From positions 1 through 44,502 of the forward strand of contig JANXSX010000218.1 of NCBI GenBank assembly GCA_025356475.1: 44,502 bases of DNA. The letters are read 5' to 3'. Positions 25,385 to 34,670 of this stretch are shown in pieces. The DNA comes from Isosphaeraceae bacterium (lineage in GTDB: Bacteria > Planctomycetota > Planctomycetia > Isosphaerales > Isosphaeraceae). Every line of letters starts with the position of its first letter. The first letter of the stretch is position 1. The notes beneath the pieces were generated by a model that worked only from the letters and a program-made list of their open reading frames with translations, did no database searches and had not been told where the DNA came from. Position numbers and translations under genes: made by a program.

Positions 25385-27679
25385 TCACGCCGACGGCTGG
25401 GGGGAGGGGGAGGATAATTGCATTTGAATCGCGCGTTGGGTATCTGCAGCCCGCGACTCGGCCACCAACGCGGCCAGGTCGAGAATCAACGAGACGGACC
25501 CGTCTCCAAGGATCGTCGCGCCAGAGAACCGGCCCAGAACTCCGAGCCCCTCACCCAGCGACTGGATCACGGCTTGAACACGGCCGAGGAGCTTGTCGAC
25601 AGCCACGCCAACCCGTTGGCCCGCGTGCCTAGTGAGAAGGAGTTCCTGACGGAGAGGCGCAGGACCAGTACAGTGGAAGACCGACCGAAGCGGGACCATC
25701 GGCACAAGTTCACCACGGACAGACACACAGGGCCGACCTTTCGAGAGGGCCGGCTGCGTTCCGTTCAGCGCGACGCACTCCTCGACCTGGGCGAGAGGCA
25801 CCACGTACCGACTGCCCGCTGTCTCGACGAGCAAACCATCGATCAAGGCCAGGGTCAGGGGGAGTCGAAAGATGAACGCGGTCCCTTTTCCGGGTTGGCT
25901 CTCAACGGCGAGGCTGCCACGAAGCGAACGCACAGCGTCGCGAACGACATCCAGACCTACGCCTCGACCGGAAAGCTCGCTGACCTGGTCACGGGTCGAG
26001 AAGCCGGGCTCGAAAATCAGGGTGTCGACACGGGGGTCATCGACCGAAGTGCCGATAGGAACGAGCCCTTTAGCGATCCCCTTCTTGACGATCGCTTCCC
26101 TGTTAAGCCCACGGCCATCCTCCTCGATACGGAGCGCGACGCGATCTCCCTCGTGGCCGGCTTGGAGGGTGATCCGACCCATTCGGGGCTTGCCCATGGC
26201 TTGACGCTCTTCGGGAGTCTCCAGACCGTGGTCCACGGCATTCCGGATCAGGTGGATCATCGGCTCGGAGAGTCGTTCCACAATCGTCCGGTCGAGCCGG
26301 GTATCCTGGCCAACGATCCGAAGCTCAATCTCCTTCCCAGATCGGTCGGCGAGGTCGCGGACCACTCGTGGGAATCGACTGAACAGCTCTTCGACAGGGA
26401 CCATTCGAAGCTCAAGAGTCGTGTCTCGGATCAAACGACTGACTCGGTCGAGGGCTTCGAGAGTCGTGATCCAGGTGTTCGAACCCTCGAGTTCGCGGAG
26501 CCCCTGAAGGTTGTCTGAGAGGACCGCCAGTTCCCCTGCGAGTCCCACCAGGTCATCAAGTTGTCCCGCATCGACTCGGATCCGCGTCGGTACTTTGTTC
26601 GAAGCGGTGTTCAGAGGACGAGGAGCTTCGGGAGCCGGGGGCTTGGAGGGTGCCGGCTTGGGCAGAATCGTCGCAGCCAGGTCGGAGGCTGAAATGATCG
26701 CCGTCAGGGGTTCCTTAGGAGGGATCAGGGGGGACAGTAATGGCTTAGGCTTTGTGGCCACGACCGCTGGCGACGGTGCAACCGCCTCGTGGGCTGGCGG
26801 GGGGATCTTGATGATACCCCGTTCGTCGATCTGTTCGATCGTGACCGTGCTGTCCTCAGCCACAAACAGGAACACATCGTCGAGCCTGTCCGGCCCGACG
26901 GCGGTCTCAAGTTCGATGTTCCAGGTGAAGAAGCAGCGCTCCGGGTCCAGCTCGGCGAGTGACGGAATCTCGTCGGGGTCGGTCGTGACCTTGCAGCTCC
27001 CCAGGTCGCGGAGTTCGTCGAGCACCCCCAGCGGGTTCACCCCCCGCTTCAGCATCTCGGGGCCGGGTCGGAGAGAGATCCGGAAGAGATTCAAGCCGGG
27101 CTTGGCCTTGAGTGTCGAGGGAGTTTCGGCTCCTGCCGATTTCTTGGTCGGCTTCTTGGCCTTCGCTTCCGGACTCGTCCCCGCCCCCTTCTTGGCCCTC
27201 GGCTTCTTGGCGGTGGGTGCCACGATAGGAGGTTCTGGAGGAAGAAGGATGACCGGTGCTTTTGGGCGGGCGGGGGCGGGTGGTGGCGTGATCGTTGCAG
27301 GGTCCTGGAGAAAGATCTCCAGGCGTTTGATCAGGTCGATCGGAGCAGGGATCGCAAAGCCGGCGGCCTCGGCCTCCACGGCGGTTGCAAGATGGTCTCG
27401 GGCTTCGAGTAAGGTACTGATGACATCGGAGTCAACATTCAGCGTCTTGTTGCGAACCTTGTCGAGGACCGCTTCAACACCGTGGGTGAAGTCGGCGATT
27501 CCCGACATTCCGACCATCGCTGCCGCGCCCTTAATGCTGTGGGCGGCTCGGAATGTCTTATCGAGGTGCGCGCGGTCATCCTTGCGTCGCTCTAGCTCCA
27601 TCAAGCCCTCTTCGAGGCTCAGGAGCAGCTCACGCGCTTCCTCAAAGAACATCTCGCGAAAACGGTCGTCACCGGACAA
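25385..27679 (-). CDS. cheA: Chemotaxis histidine kinase CheA
   Basis: CheA autophosphorylates under receptor control and passes phosphate to CheB and the regulators. The 764 residues contain the Hpt domain with His47 in [14 protein letters not shown], a Pro/Lys/Ala-rich linker (132-190), a P2-like domain (about 195-295, [31 protein letters not shown]), a second Pro-rich linker, the dimerisation helices ([20 protein letters not shown]), the ATPase with [26 protein letters not shown] and [13 protein letters not shown], and the CheW-like end. The start is TTG: GAAGGGGA lies seven bases before it, and the first ATG would cut into the Hpt helix. All kinase motifs are intact. Confidence 0.96.
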   Translation of the reverse strand: MSGDDRFREMFFEEARELLLSLEEGLMELERRKDDRAHLDKTFRAAHSIKGAAAMVGMSGIADFTHGVEAVLDKVRNKTLNVDSDVISTLLEARDHLATAVEAEAAGFAIPAPIDLIKRLEIFLQDPATITPPPAPARPKAPVILLPPEPPIVAPTAKKPRAKKGAGTSPEAKAKKPTKKSAGAETPSTLKAKPGLNLFRISLRPGPEMLKRGVNPLGVLDELRDLGSCKVTTDPDEIPSLAELDPERCFFTWNIELETAVGPDRLDDVFLFVAEDSTVTIEQIDERGIIKIPPPAHEAVAPSPAVVATKPKPLLSPLIPPKEPLTAIISASDLAATILPKPAPSKPPAPEAPRPLNTASNKVPTRIRVDAGQLDDLVGLAGELAVLSDNLQGLRELEGSNTWITTLEALDRVSRLIRDTTLELRMVPVEELFSRFPRVVRDLADRSGKEIELRIVGQDTRLDRTIVERLSEPMIHLIRNAVDHGLETPEERQAMGKPRMGRITLQAGHEGDRVALRIEEDGRGLNREAIVKKGIAKGLVPIGTSVDDPRVDTLIFEPGFSTRDQVSELSGRGVGLDVVRDAVRSLRGSLAVESQPGKGTAFIFRLPLTLALIDGLLVETAGSRYVVPLAQVEECVALNGTQPALSKGRPCVSVRGELVPMVPLRSVFHCTGPAPLRQELLLTRHAGQRVGVAVDKLLGRVQAVIQSLGEGLGVLGRFSGATILGDGSVSLILDLAALVAESRAADTQRAIQMQLSSPSPQPSA

Positions 27680-27799
27680 TACGAATTCCCCTTCTGAGAG
27701 GCTAACATCGGGGATACCTCAGTCTAAACGACGAATGCATCCAAGGCCAGCAACCCCTCGCTCCAATTCGGGTGGGCTGCGCGGCCTGTGACGACTAGC

Positions 27800-28165
27800 T
27801 CAACGGGGTAAGGAGCGGCGGATCCATCTGCGGAGGCTTTCCGGGTCGGCCGGCTTGACGATCCAGCCAGTGACGAACTGCCTGCGCTCCAGCTCAACCT
27901 CGGTGGGACGTTTCGAGGAGAAGATCAGGATGGGCAAGAAACGGTATTCGGGGATGTCCCGAACCGCAGCGGCGAGCGAAAGCCCATCAAGGTTCGGCAT
28001 TTCCAGGTCGGTCAGCAGGAGGTCGAACGACTGATCGATCAGCATCTGAAGTGCAATGTCTCCATCGGCGGCCGAGACCACGCGAGTCTCGGCGTCGGTA
28101 ATCTGTTCGGCGACCCAGCGGCGGACCGCCGCGCTATCATCGGCATGAAGGATCGTCTTGCCCAT
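27800..28165 (-). CDS. Single-domain response regulator (CheY-like)
   Basis: The 121-residue receiver domain has the acidic pair Asp9-Asp10, phosphosite Asp53 (LLLTDLEMPNLDG), Ser83/84 in LIFSSKRP and Lys104 in WIVKPAD. There is no output domain, so it must act by binding a partner, as CheY does. The gene lies 120 bases before cheA and 18 after the STAS gene on the same strand. No CheZ, CheC or CheX phosphatase is encoded nearby. Whether it talks to a motor or to the STAS/PP2C branch cannot be read from the sequence. Confidence 0.92.
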   Translation of the reverse strand: MGKTILHADDSAAVRRWVAEQITDAETRVVSAADGDIALQMLIDQSFDLLLTDLEMPNLDGLSLAAAVRDIPEYRFLPILIFSSKRPTEVELERRQFVTGWIVKPADPESLRRWIRRSLPR

Positions 28166-28183
28166 GTCACTCCATGCATCAGC

Positions 28184-28489
28184 TCAGGCGTAGGATTCCG
28201 CATGCACATCGAGCCAATCGCGAAGTCCAGAACGCCCCGCGATCTCGACGCAAACCCCAGGAATATGAGCAAAACGAATCGAGACGTCGAGCTTCTTGGC
28301 CGAATTGACCACCGAGACGAGTAACTGCAAACCTGCCAGATCCCAGGGTCCCGACGTCTCCAGGTCGATCCGCAGATCCTGTCCCGTCGAGAGCGAGGAC
28401 ATCAGCAGTTCACGGAGGTCCGTCGACTCATAAAGCGTGACCGGCCCCGAGAGCATCACCGTGGTCGCAGGATCGGAGGCTGGAGGCAT
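28184..28489 (-). CDS. STAS-domain protein (anti-sigma antagonist-like) without the usual phosphosite
   Basis: The protein has 101 residues from the ATG at 28489; a TTG six codons upstream is the alternative. The whole length is one STAS domain: VMLSGPVTLYESTDLRELL, DLRIDLETSGPWDLAGLQLL, then VSIRFAHIPGVCVEIAGRSG and a short end. In SpoIIAA-like antagonists the DSSG turn carries the regulatory Ser; here it reads Asp50-Leu-Ala-Gly, so neither hydroxyl is present. It may be a locked interaction module or act differently from classic antagonists. It lies 18 bases before the CheY-like gene and is probably co-transcribed with it. Confidence 0.85.
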   Translation of the reverse strand: MPPASDPATTVMLSGPVTLYESTDLRELLMSSLSTGQDLRIDLETSGPWDLAGLQLLVSVVNSAKKLDVSIRFAHIPGVCVEIAGRSGLRDWLDVHAESYA

Positions 28490-28692
28490 GAGCTTACAAC
28501 CGATCAAGAGGGACCCTGGGCATCGTTAACGCTCTCATCGTCGTCAACCTTTGCATCTTATCATACTGGTGGCGCGTCAAGGGGAGAACGATCCCGGGCC
28601 TGGTTTGTTGCATCCTAGAGGAAGCGATCGGATGCAGGCTCTGCGGAAACTCAGTGGGCTTTCCTAGTCGCATTCCGCCCAAGGGGTGACCC

Positions 28693-28865
28693 ATGATGAC
28701 CAAACCAAACCGGCCCAATCCCCCTCTCAGTCCTGAGCAGCAGCTTTTGAACGATCTTTGGGAGGAGCATATTCGAGATGAGTTCACGACCCACGACACG
28801 GACGCGATCCTCAGCACGATGGTCCCAGACGCCTATGTGGACCATATCCCGAGGTTTGAAACAGA
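28693..28865 (+). pseudogene. 3'-truncated NTF2/SnoaL-like protein gene
   Basis: A good start (ATG at 28693, or the second ATG, with AAGGGG upstream) leads to LLNDLWEEHIRDEFTTHDTD and MVPDAYVDHIP, which match the start of SnoaL-like proteins, in which a glycine-rich turn and the rest of a 140-residue cone-shaped fold should follow. Instead, after about residue 53 the sequence runs into the 3' end of the phosphatase gene on the other strand (stop at 28866) and the reading frame there is only its antisense. So about two thirds of the gene are gone. It marks a rearrangement point inside the chemosensory region. Confidence 0.6.
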
Positions 28866-30029
28866 TCACTTAGCGGCATACTGCAAGACCACCATGTTGA
28901 TGTCGTCTGCGGCCGCGCCTGGGAACACATGGGTGGCGACCGCCTTTTCGATGCCATCCAGGATCGCCATCGGATCTTCTCCGTGGTGACTTTGGAGCAG
29001 GGTCTTGAGTCGTTCCTCGCCAAAGAGAACGTCGGCTGGGTCCATGGCGTCGGTCAGACCATCCGTGTAGATGATCAGCGACTCGCCTTGGACGAGGCGG
29101 TCGACGGACCCGACGGTCCCATCGACCATGCCAACACCAAGGAGCCCAGGATTCGACTGAAGGAGGCGGGGTCCGTGCGGCCCAACGATCATTGCCGGTG
29201 GGTGACCAACCCCCGCGTAGCGAAGCAGGCCGGTCTCTTCATCGGCGATCAGATAGAAACCGGTACAAAAGTAGCCTTCGGGAAAGTACTGTTCGAGCGA
29301 GACATCGAGTCCTGCGAGCAACTCGCCGGGTTCGAGCACAGCGATCGAGAGGGGGAGCGCCAGGGCCTTGACCATGCTCGACAGCATGGCCGAGTTGACG
29401 CCATGGCCTGAGATATCGGCAACCAAGACCCCCAGTCGATTGTTCTCTAACCGATAGAAGTCGTAGACATCGCCACCAAGCTGGTTGGCGGGAGTGTACT
29501 TGACCGCAGCCTTGAGGACCCCCCGCGGCTTGGGAGGGCGAGGCATCAAGGCGTGCTGAACCTTGCGGGCGAGGTCTAGCTCGAATTTCAGCTTCTTGAG
29601 CGCTGCTTGATGGAGCCGGACCTCGGTGTCGAGTTCGCTTCTCAAGTCGGCGATCCGGAGCTGGGCTCGAAGTCGGGCGAACAGTTCCTGAATGTCGTCG
29701 GGGCTCTTGGGCTTCTGAATGTAGTCGTCGGCTCCCGCGTCAAGACCGATCAGCTTGCTATCGATGGAGCCCAGTGTGGTGAGCATCAGCACGGGAATCG
29801 TGCGTAACTCTTTATCAGCCTTGAGGGCTCGGCAGAAGCCTGGCCCATCGAGTTCGGGCATTTCGTAGTCGGAGAGGATGACCTCGGGGTCCGACTCGCG
29901 GGCTTTAACTAGCCCGTCCAGGCCGTCGACGGCGGTCGTGACCACGTAGCCTTGTTCGCTGAGGAGGGTCGAGATCATCCGACGCATCGTTGAGCTATCG
30001 TCGACCAGCAAGAGCCGTCGGGCGGCCAT
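28866..30029 (-). CDS. Response regulator with PP2C-type (SpoIIE/RsbU) phosphatase output
   Basis: The receiver domain (about 1-120) has Asp10-Asp11, phosphosite Asp54 in ILSDYEMPELDG, TTLGS, and Lys107. A helical linker (125-165) leads to the PP2C domain (170-385) with all metal-binding motifs: LGGDVYDFY, VADISGHGVNSAM, IIYTDGLTDAM and ADDINMVV. Such proteins dephosphorylate Ser/Thr on STAS antagonists when their receiver is phosphorylated. The start at 30029 is chosen because TGGAG lies before it; TTG 30053 or ATG 30044 are possible. It is placed upstream of the STAS, CheY and CheA genes on the same strand, so CheA may be its kinase. Confidence 0.9.
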   Translation of the reverse strand: MAARRLLLVDDSSTMRRMISTLLSEQGYVVTTAVDGLDGLVKARESDPEVILSDYEMPELDGPGFCRALKADKELRTIPVLMLTTLGSIDSKLIGLDAGADDYIQKPKSPDDIQELFARLRAQLRIADLRSELDTEVRLHQAALKKLKFELDLARKVQHALMPRPPKPRGVLKAAVKYTPANQLGGDVYDFYRLENNRLGVLVADISGHGVNSAMLSSMVKALALPLSIAVLEPGELLAGLDVSLEQYFPEGYFCTGFYLIADEETGLLRYAGVGHPPAMIVGPHGPRLLQSNPGLLGVGMVDGTVGSVDRLVQGESLIIYTDGLTDAMDPADVLFGEERLKTLLQSHHGEDPMAILDGIEKAVATHVFPGAAADDINMVVLQYAAK

Positions 30030-30162
30030 CGGCTCAATCTCCATGAGGGGCAAAGCGGAGGGAATTCGCGGCGTCGGACTAAGAAAGATCCAACCTGGAA
30101 TGCTAGTACAATACGGCCCAAGACCGCAGCCTGTCCAGTAACAAGCTAAGAGGCACAGGACA

Positions 30163-30185
30163 GGTTCCGCTTCCTTCTCGGAACC
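30163..30185 (-). terminator. Hairpin after the alcohol dehydrogenase gene
   Basis: GGTTCCG and CGGAACC pair perfectly with a 9-base loop, 25 bases after the stop codon; a moderately U-rich stretch (TGTCCTGTGCCTCTT) follows on the minus strand. A second weaker pair, CCTGTCC/GGACAGG, lies at 30130-30164. Confidence 0.5.
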
Positions 30186-30209
30186 CGGAAATTTGGGATC
30201 AAGGTCGGG

Positions 30210-31349
30210 TTACCACGCCCGATCGAGCAGATCTTCCATATCCCTGACCGTACATGGCCGGGGATTGGTGCGGTGACAGTGGTCGATCATGGCGAGCTTG
30301 GCATATTGGCCAATACTTGCGTGGTCGAGCCCTTCAAGGTCGCGAAGCCGACGAGGGAGTGGCAGACGCGCCAGGAGTAACTCGGACATGGTCGCAAGGT
30401 GTCCAGGACCGTCACCTCCGCGGCCCAGACCGATCTGTCCGGCCAGCAAAGCCATTCGGGGAGCTGCGACTTCGACGTTGAACCGCAACGCGTGCGGAAG
30501 CAAGATCGCGTTTAAGGTGCCGTGGTGGACACGACCACTCCCGCCCAACGCATGCGAGAGCGAATGGACAACGCCCAGCCCTTTATGGAAACTGATGCCA
30601 CCCAGCAGTGCGCCTAGCATTGTCTCACGACGAGCCGTAGTGTCCGCACCATTCTGGACGGCCGCCTCCAACCCTTTGGCGAGATGTCGCAGGCCTTCGA
30701 CCGCGATCCCATCACAAATCGGATGATCCACGGTCGATAAGTAGCTCTCGATACAGTGAGTAAAGGCGTCCATCCCCGTACCTGCGGTCAGCGCCGGCAG
30801 AAGGCCATAGGTCAGCTCAGGGTCACAGATCGCCACACTCGGCAGCAGGAATCCGCTCAGGACGATCGTCTTCCGACCGGTCGCCGGGATCTGGATCAGC
30901 GCCCCTCGACCCGCCTCAGTGCCAGTCCCCGCCGTTGTCGGGATTGCGATCATGGGGGGCAAGTTCGCCGTGATCTTGGCCGATCCTCCCGTCGTGAGAT
31001 CGTAGTCGATCAGCGATCCTTCATGAGTGGCAAGGAGACGCATGGCCTTTGTTGCATCGATCGGACTTCCACCGCCAATCGCCACCAGCCCATCGCATGC
31101 TTCGTCTCGATAACGCTCCAGACCCGCCAGTACGTTGGCCTCCGTGGGGTTAGGCTCGACGTCACTGAAGAGGGTTGGGCGTTCGAGTGCTCTGATGACC
31201 TCGTTGACGATGCCCGAACGCATTAGCCCTGGGTCGGTCACAATCAGTGGTCGAGTCACGCCGAGGGTTGCCAGCTCGACGGCGAGTTGGCCGCGCGCGG
31301 ACTCCCCGAAGAGAATCCGGTTCGGGAACGTAAAGATCGACAGCGGCAT
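30210..31349 (-). CDS. Iron-containing alcohol dehydrogenase
   Basis: Group III alcohol dehydrogenases reduce aldehydes or oxidise alcohols with NAD(P) and one divalent metal. The 379 residues are of usual length, with the NAD-binding GGGSPIDATKAM, IPTTAGTGTEAG, and the metal-binding region (FTHCIESYLS, then HSLSHALGGSGRVHHG and LNAILLPHALRFN) holding the expected Asp/His ligands. The C-terminal part is unremarkable. The TPR gene ends 24 bases before it. Substrate unknown; a housekeeping fermentation or aldehyde detoxification role is possible. Confidence 0.92.
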   Translation of the reverse strand: MPLSIFTFPNRILFGESARGQLAVELATLGVTRPLIVTDPGLMRSGIVNEVIRALERPTLFSDVEPNPTEANVLAGLERYRDEACDGLVAIGGGSPIDATKAMRLLATHEGSLIDYDLTTGGSAKITANLPPMIAIPTTAGTGTEAGRGALIQIPATGRKTIVLSGFLLPSVAICDPELTYGLLPALTAGTGMDAFTHCIESYLSTVDHPICDGIAVEGLRHLAKGLEAAVQNGADTTARRETMLGALLGGISFHKGLGVVHSLSHALGGSGRVHHGTLNAILLPHALRFNVEVAAPRMALLAGQIGLGRGGDGPGHLATMSELLLARLPLPRRLRDLEGLDHASIGQYAKLAMIDHCHRTNPRPCTVRDMEDLLDRAW

Positions 31350-31373
31350 CGCGGCCCCAGGCTCGGTTCGTCG

Positions 31374-31697
31374 TCAACCCAACTGTTGCAGGAGGCCGTC
31401 CATCTCGGCGGCAGCGTGCCCGTCGCCTCGTGCGCTGGCCTTGACGATCCCCGTCGTGAGAGTTGACCGGGCGAGATCGAGCTCACCCCCCTCAAGATAC
31501 GACTGGCCGAGTTGCTGGTAGGCTGCAACCTGGTCGTTGGGGTGATCGGAGATCAAGGCGATCAAGCCTGTCCGACCTTCGTCGGTATCGCCTTCGCGTA
31601 AACACTGGAGGGCTAAGCCGTAACGGAGGAAGGTGTCGCCGGGATCCTCCGCGAGACTTGCTTCCAATTTCAACCGCCTCGGCGATTTCTCACCCAT
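31374..31697 (-). CDS. Small TPR protein
   Basis: The protein has 107 residues made of about three TPR-like helix pairs: SLAEDPGDTFLRYGLALQCL, LIALISDHPNDQVAAYQQLG and SYLEGGELDLARSTLTTGI. No signal peptide or membrane helix is visible, so it is cytoplasmic and probably mediates protein contacts. It is transcribed with the alcohol dehydrogenase gene (24-base gap). Such one-domain TPR proteins are found in many Planctomycetes; the partner is unknown. Confidence 0.75.
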   Translation of the reverse strand: MGEKSPRRLKLEASLAEDPGDTFLRYGLALQCLREGDTDEGRTGLIALISDHPNDQVAAYQQLGQSYLEGGELDLARSTLTTGIVKASARGDGHAAAEMDGLLQQLG

Positions 31698-32024
31698 TTC
31701 GACCCTATCTCCAGAACCGTCTTCCGCATCATTCTGTCGCCCAACCTAACGGCCAAGTCGACCTATTGTCAATCGTCTTGAAGGATACTCCCTACTACCC
31801 TGCCGGTTATGACGATCCGGCGAAAGTTGGCAGTCCTACGGAAGAGTACGCAGACTAGGAGAGAATAGGTAGTTTGGCTGCAAAGCGGTCGGGTTCAGGA
31901 AGCCGATTACTCAACTGGCAGAGGACGGCCACAAGCCGGCGCGATCAGGGAAGGCTTCCGCCAAGAGGGCGGTCGGTTGCCGGTCGAGCAATGCGAGCGA
32001 TGACGATCGACCAGGAGACATCCT
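31698..32024. other. Intergenic stretch of 327 bases between divergent genes
   Basis: It should contain promoters for the TPR/dehydrogenase pair to the left and the protease group to the right. I see no convincing gene. A segment at about 31910-31925 (CTCAACTGGCAGAG) looks like a tRNA D arm, but no tRNA can be folded around it. The protease ribosome binding site AGGAG lies at 32013-32017. Confidence 0.5.
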
Positions 32025-33479
32025 GTGTTGGCGGTCGTCGTCGCGAATTGCCGAATCATGTTCATACCGTTGGGGACCGTAATCGTGCTTAAGTCCTCGC
32101 AAGTTCGGCTCCGACGTATGCTCGCCGTGGCCTTAACCTTCGTGGTTGCCACCTCGATTTGGCCCCAAGCCGCCTGGGCCGAGAGTAAGAACCGCCGGAC
32201 CCCCGTGGTCGAGGCCGTCCGCAAAGTCCAGCCTTCCGTCGTCAGCATCTCCAGCGAAAAGCGAGCGGCCTCATCAAGCCGGTGGCCTTTCTCCACGGAA
32301 GAGAGCAACCGGCCTCGCGTCAATGGAATGGGCTCGGGAGTACTGATCGATTCTCGGGGCTATATCCTGACCAATCATCATGTGGTCGATAAGGTCCAAG
32401 GGGTGGAAGTCCACCTCTTTGATGGGGCAAGCTACCCCGCCAAGGTCCTCCAATTCGACACGGCGATGGATCTTGCCCTGATTAAGATCGAGGCAGGACG
32501 GTCATTGACCGCCATCACGATCGGAACCTCCAGCGACCTGATGGTCGGCGAGCCAGTGATTACCATTGGCAACGCTTTTGGATATGAGAACACGGTTTCT
32601 GCGGGGATCATTAGCTTTATTGGTCGGAACGTGACCCTCTCGGATGAACAGGTCTACCGGAACTTGATCCAGACCGATGCTTCGATCAACCCAGGTAACT
32701 CGGGTGGCCCGCTGATCAACATTGAGGGCGAGCTGATCGGCATCAACGTCGCAACCCGCGCCGGGGCTCAGAACATAGGCTTCGCTCTACCGATCGATGA
32801 TGTGAAGCGAGTCGCCATCGAGCTCATGAGCACCCGCAAGCTTGCCTCATCCTGGCACGGATTGATCACGTCGGAACTCAAGGCCGGTGATGACCGGATC
32901 GTCCAGGTCAACGAGGTCCAGGCCGGCAGTCCCGCCGAGCTATCAGGGTTCAAAACCGGCGACCAGATGATCAAGGTCGGAGACCTGACCGTCGCCAACT
33001 CGCTTGACGTGGAACGGGCTCTCCTCGGCCAGCCGAATGGTCAGGCGACCCCGATCACCTTGCGTCGTGGAGGCAAGGAACAGACACTGAGCATCGCTCT
33101 CCAGCCGCTCCAAAAGCTTGCCAGCGACCCTTCGGACCATGTTTGGAGAACCTTGGGCTTGAAGCTCTCACCCGTTGGCAAGGAGACGGTCACCCCAGCA
33201 TCGGCATCGCTCAACGGCGGCCTGATTGTCCAGGCGGTGACCCCCAATAGCCCTGGTTCGCGAGCCATGATTCAGAAGGGCGACATATTGGTCGGAATCG
33301 TCGTTGGCGAAAAGCTGCTCGAAACCGTTCGGCCCGAGAACGTGGTCTACATCCTTCGAGAATCCGAACAGAAGCGGGCCGGCTCGCTCGAATACTACAT
33401 CGTGAGGCGCAACGGGCTATTGACTGGTACCATGACGATGACGGCAGCGGCCGGAGGTCGAACGGCCTTGCTTCGGTAA
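32025..33479 (+). CDS. HtrA/Deg-type serine protease with two PDZ domains
   Basis: HtrA proteases handle misfolded proteins in the periplasm. The GTG start has AGGAG seven bases upstream; this gives a 484-residue protein with a long signal region (hydrophobic stretch 33-51, ending near WAESK). The trypsin-like domain (60-260) has His119 in LTNHHVVD, Asp149 in DTAMDLALIKI and Ser226 in INPGNSGGPL. A first PDZ domain (about 270-355: VQAGSPAELSGFKTGDQMIK) and a second, less regular one (about 375-470: VTPNSPGSRAMIQKGDILVG) follow. The stop overlaps the next start by one base (TAATG). An internal ATG at 32058 is the alternative start. Confidence 0.93.
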   Translation: MLAVVVANCRIMFIPLGTVIVLKSSQVRLRRMLAVALTFVVATSIWPQAAWAESKNRRTPVVEAVRKVQPSVVSISSEKRAASSSRWPFSTEESNRPRVNGMGSGVLIDSRGYILTNHHVVDKVQGVEVHLFDGASYPAKVLQFDTAMDLALIKIEAGRSLTAITIGTSSDLMVGEPVITIGNAFGYENTVSAGIISFIGRNVTLSDEQVYRNLIQTDASINPGNSGGPLINIEGELIGINVATRAGAQNIGFALPIDDVKRVAIELMSTRKLASSWHGLITSELKAGDDRIVQVNEVQAGSPAELSGFKTGDQMIKVGDLTVANSLDVERALLGQPNGQATPITLRRGGKEQTLSIALQPLQKLASDPSDHVWRTLGLKLSPVGKETVTPASASLNGGLIVQAVTPNSPGSRAMIQKGDILVGIVVGEKLLETVRPENVVYILRESEQKRAGSLEYYIVRRNGLLTGTMTMTAAAGGRTALLR

Positions 33480-34663
33480 TGATAAATCGTAGGGTTGGGG
33501 CCATACTTGTGATTGACCGCAGGTCGATAAAGATCGTGATTGCCCCCGATAAGTTCAAAGGAAGCCTGACCTCGCTAGAGGCCGCCCGGGCGATGGAACG
33601 CGGGGTCATAAAGGCTCTCCCGAACGCCATGACCACGCTCGTTCCCATGGCCGACGGTGGCGAGGGACTTGTCGATGCCTATTGGAGCGTGGTCGGAGGG
33701 AGCTTTCACGAAGTTAATGTGAAGGGTCCACTCGGCGACTTCGTCACTGCGCGATTTCTTCAGCTTCCCGACGGTCAGACCACCGTGATGGAGATGTCGT
33801 CGGCCTCAGGGCTGACACTCATTCACGCGGATGACCGGGACCCTGTGAAGACCTCAACCTATGGGACGGGTGAACTTCTCTTAGGTTCGCTCAGCAATGA
33901 GGCCCACCGTAAGGTCATCATGGGCATCGGTGGGAGCGCGACCAACGACGGGGGCGCAGGGTTCGCGCAGGCGCTCGGGTATCAGCTCCTTGATATCGAG
34001 GGGAATGCGATTCCGCCAGGTGGTGGCGGGCTGGAACGGCTTGCCCGGATCGTCCCAACCACGTCAGATCTACTCAAGGATGTCGATGTCCAAGTCGCTT
34101 GCGACGTCGACAACCCCCTTTGTGGCCCACGAGGCGCATCTGCAATCTATGGGCCTCAGAAGGGTGCGGATCCCGCAATGATTGCACGGCTCGATCGCAA
34201 CCTCGCCCATTTCGCCACCATCATCAAACGCGACCTGGGTGTTGATGTCGCCGATGTCCCGGGCGCAGGGGCTGCTGGCGGGCTCGGTGCAGGGATGATC
34301 GCCTTCGCCAGCGCCAAGCTCTTTCCGGGAATCGACCTGGTGATCGAGGCCGTCGGACTGCGGTCGAAACTTGATGGGGCTTCGCTGTGTCTGACCGGCG
34401 AGGGGCGAGTCGATGCCTCAAGCGCACATGGGAAAACCATCATGGGAGTCGGTCGTGAGGCGAAGGCCCTCGGGGTCCCGACCCTCGCACTCTGCGGGAC
34501 GATCGGGCCGGGAGCAGAGGCGATCCTTGACTTAGGAATCGATGCCTTCTTCAGCATTTGCTCGCGACCGATGTCGATCCAGGAGTCGATCGACCATGCC
34601 GGGCCGTTACTCGAAGCCGCGACCCATCAAGCCGTCCGTTGCTTCCTGACCCATCGGAAGTGA
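33479..34663 (+). CDS. Glycerate kinase (type 1 family)
   Basis: The enzyme phosphorylates D-glycerate, giving 2-phosphoglycerate in this family. It has the family start KIVIAPDKFKGSLTSLEAA, VPMADGGEGLVDA, the glycine-rich MGIGGSATNDGGAGFAQALG, CDVDNPL, and the end LTGEGRVDASSAHGKT with VGREAKALGVPTLALCG. The length of 394 is a little above the usual 375 because of an N-terminal extension of about 18 residues; a GTG at 33509 would remove half of it. The ATG overlaps the protease stop by one base, so translational coupling is likely. The link to the protease is not obvious. Confidence 0.93.
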   Translation: MINRRVGAILVIDRRSIKIVIAPDKFKGSLTSLEAARAMERGVIKALPNAMTTLVPMADGGEGLVDAYWSVVGGSFHEVNVKGPLGDFVTARFLQLPDGQTTVMEMSSASGLTLIHADDRDPVKTSTYGTGELLLGSLSNEAHRKVIMGIGGSATNDGGAGFAQALGYQLLDIEGNAIPPGGGGLERLARIVPTTSDLLKDVDVQVACDVDNPLCGPRGASAIYGPQKGADPAMIARLDRNLAHFATIIKRDLGVDVADVPGAGAAGGLGAGMIAFASAKLFPGIDLVIEAVGLRSKLDGASLCLTGEGRVDASSAHGKTIMGVGREAKALGVPTLALCGTIGPGAEAILDLGIDAFFSICSRPMSIQESIDHAGPLLEAATHQAVRCFLTHRK

Positions 34664-34670
34664 GGGTGGA

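Noticed and set aside
24586-25632. 348-residue plus-strand reading frame
   Set aside because: Antisense to the receptor gene and the end of cheA; no protein-like features.
26511-27791. 426-residue plus-strand reading frame
   Set aside because: Antisense to the well-supported cheA; its Ser/Arg-rich low-complexity product is a shadow of GC-rich codons.
20843-30029. Motility operon
   Set aside because: No flagellar, pilus or gliding motor gene is present in or beside the chemosensory cluster in this window.
31905-31990. tRNA-like D arm (CTCAACTGGCAGAG)
   Set aside because: No acceptor stem, 7-base anticodon loop or T arm can be built around it; the best anticodon-like stem has a 5-base loop.
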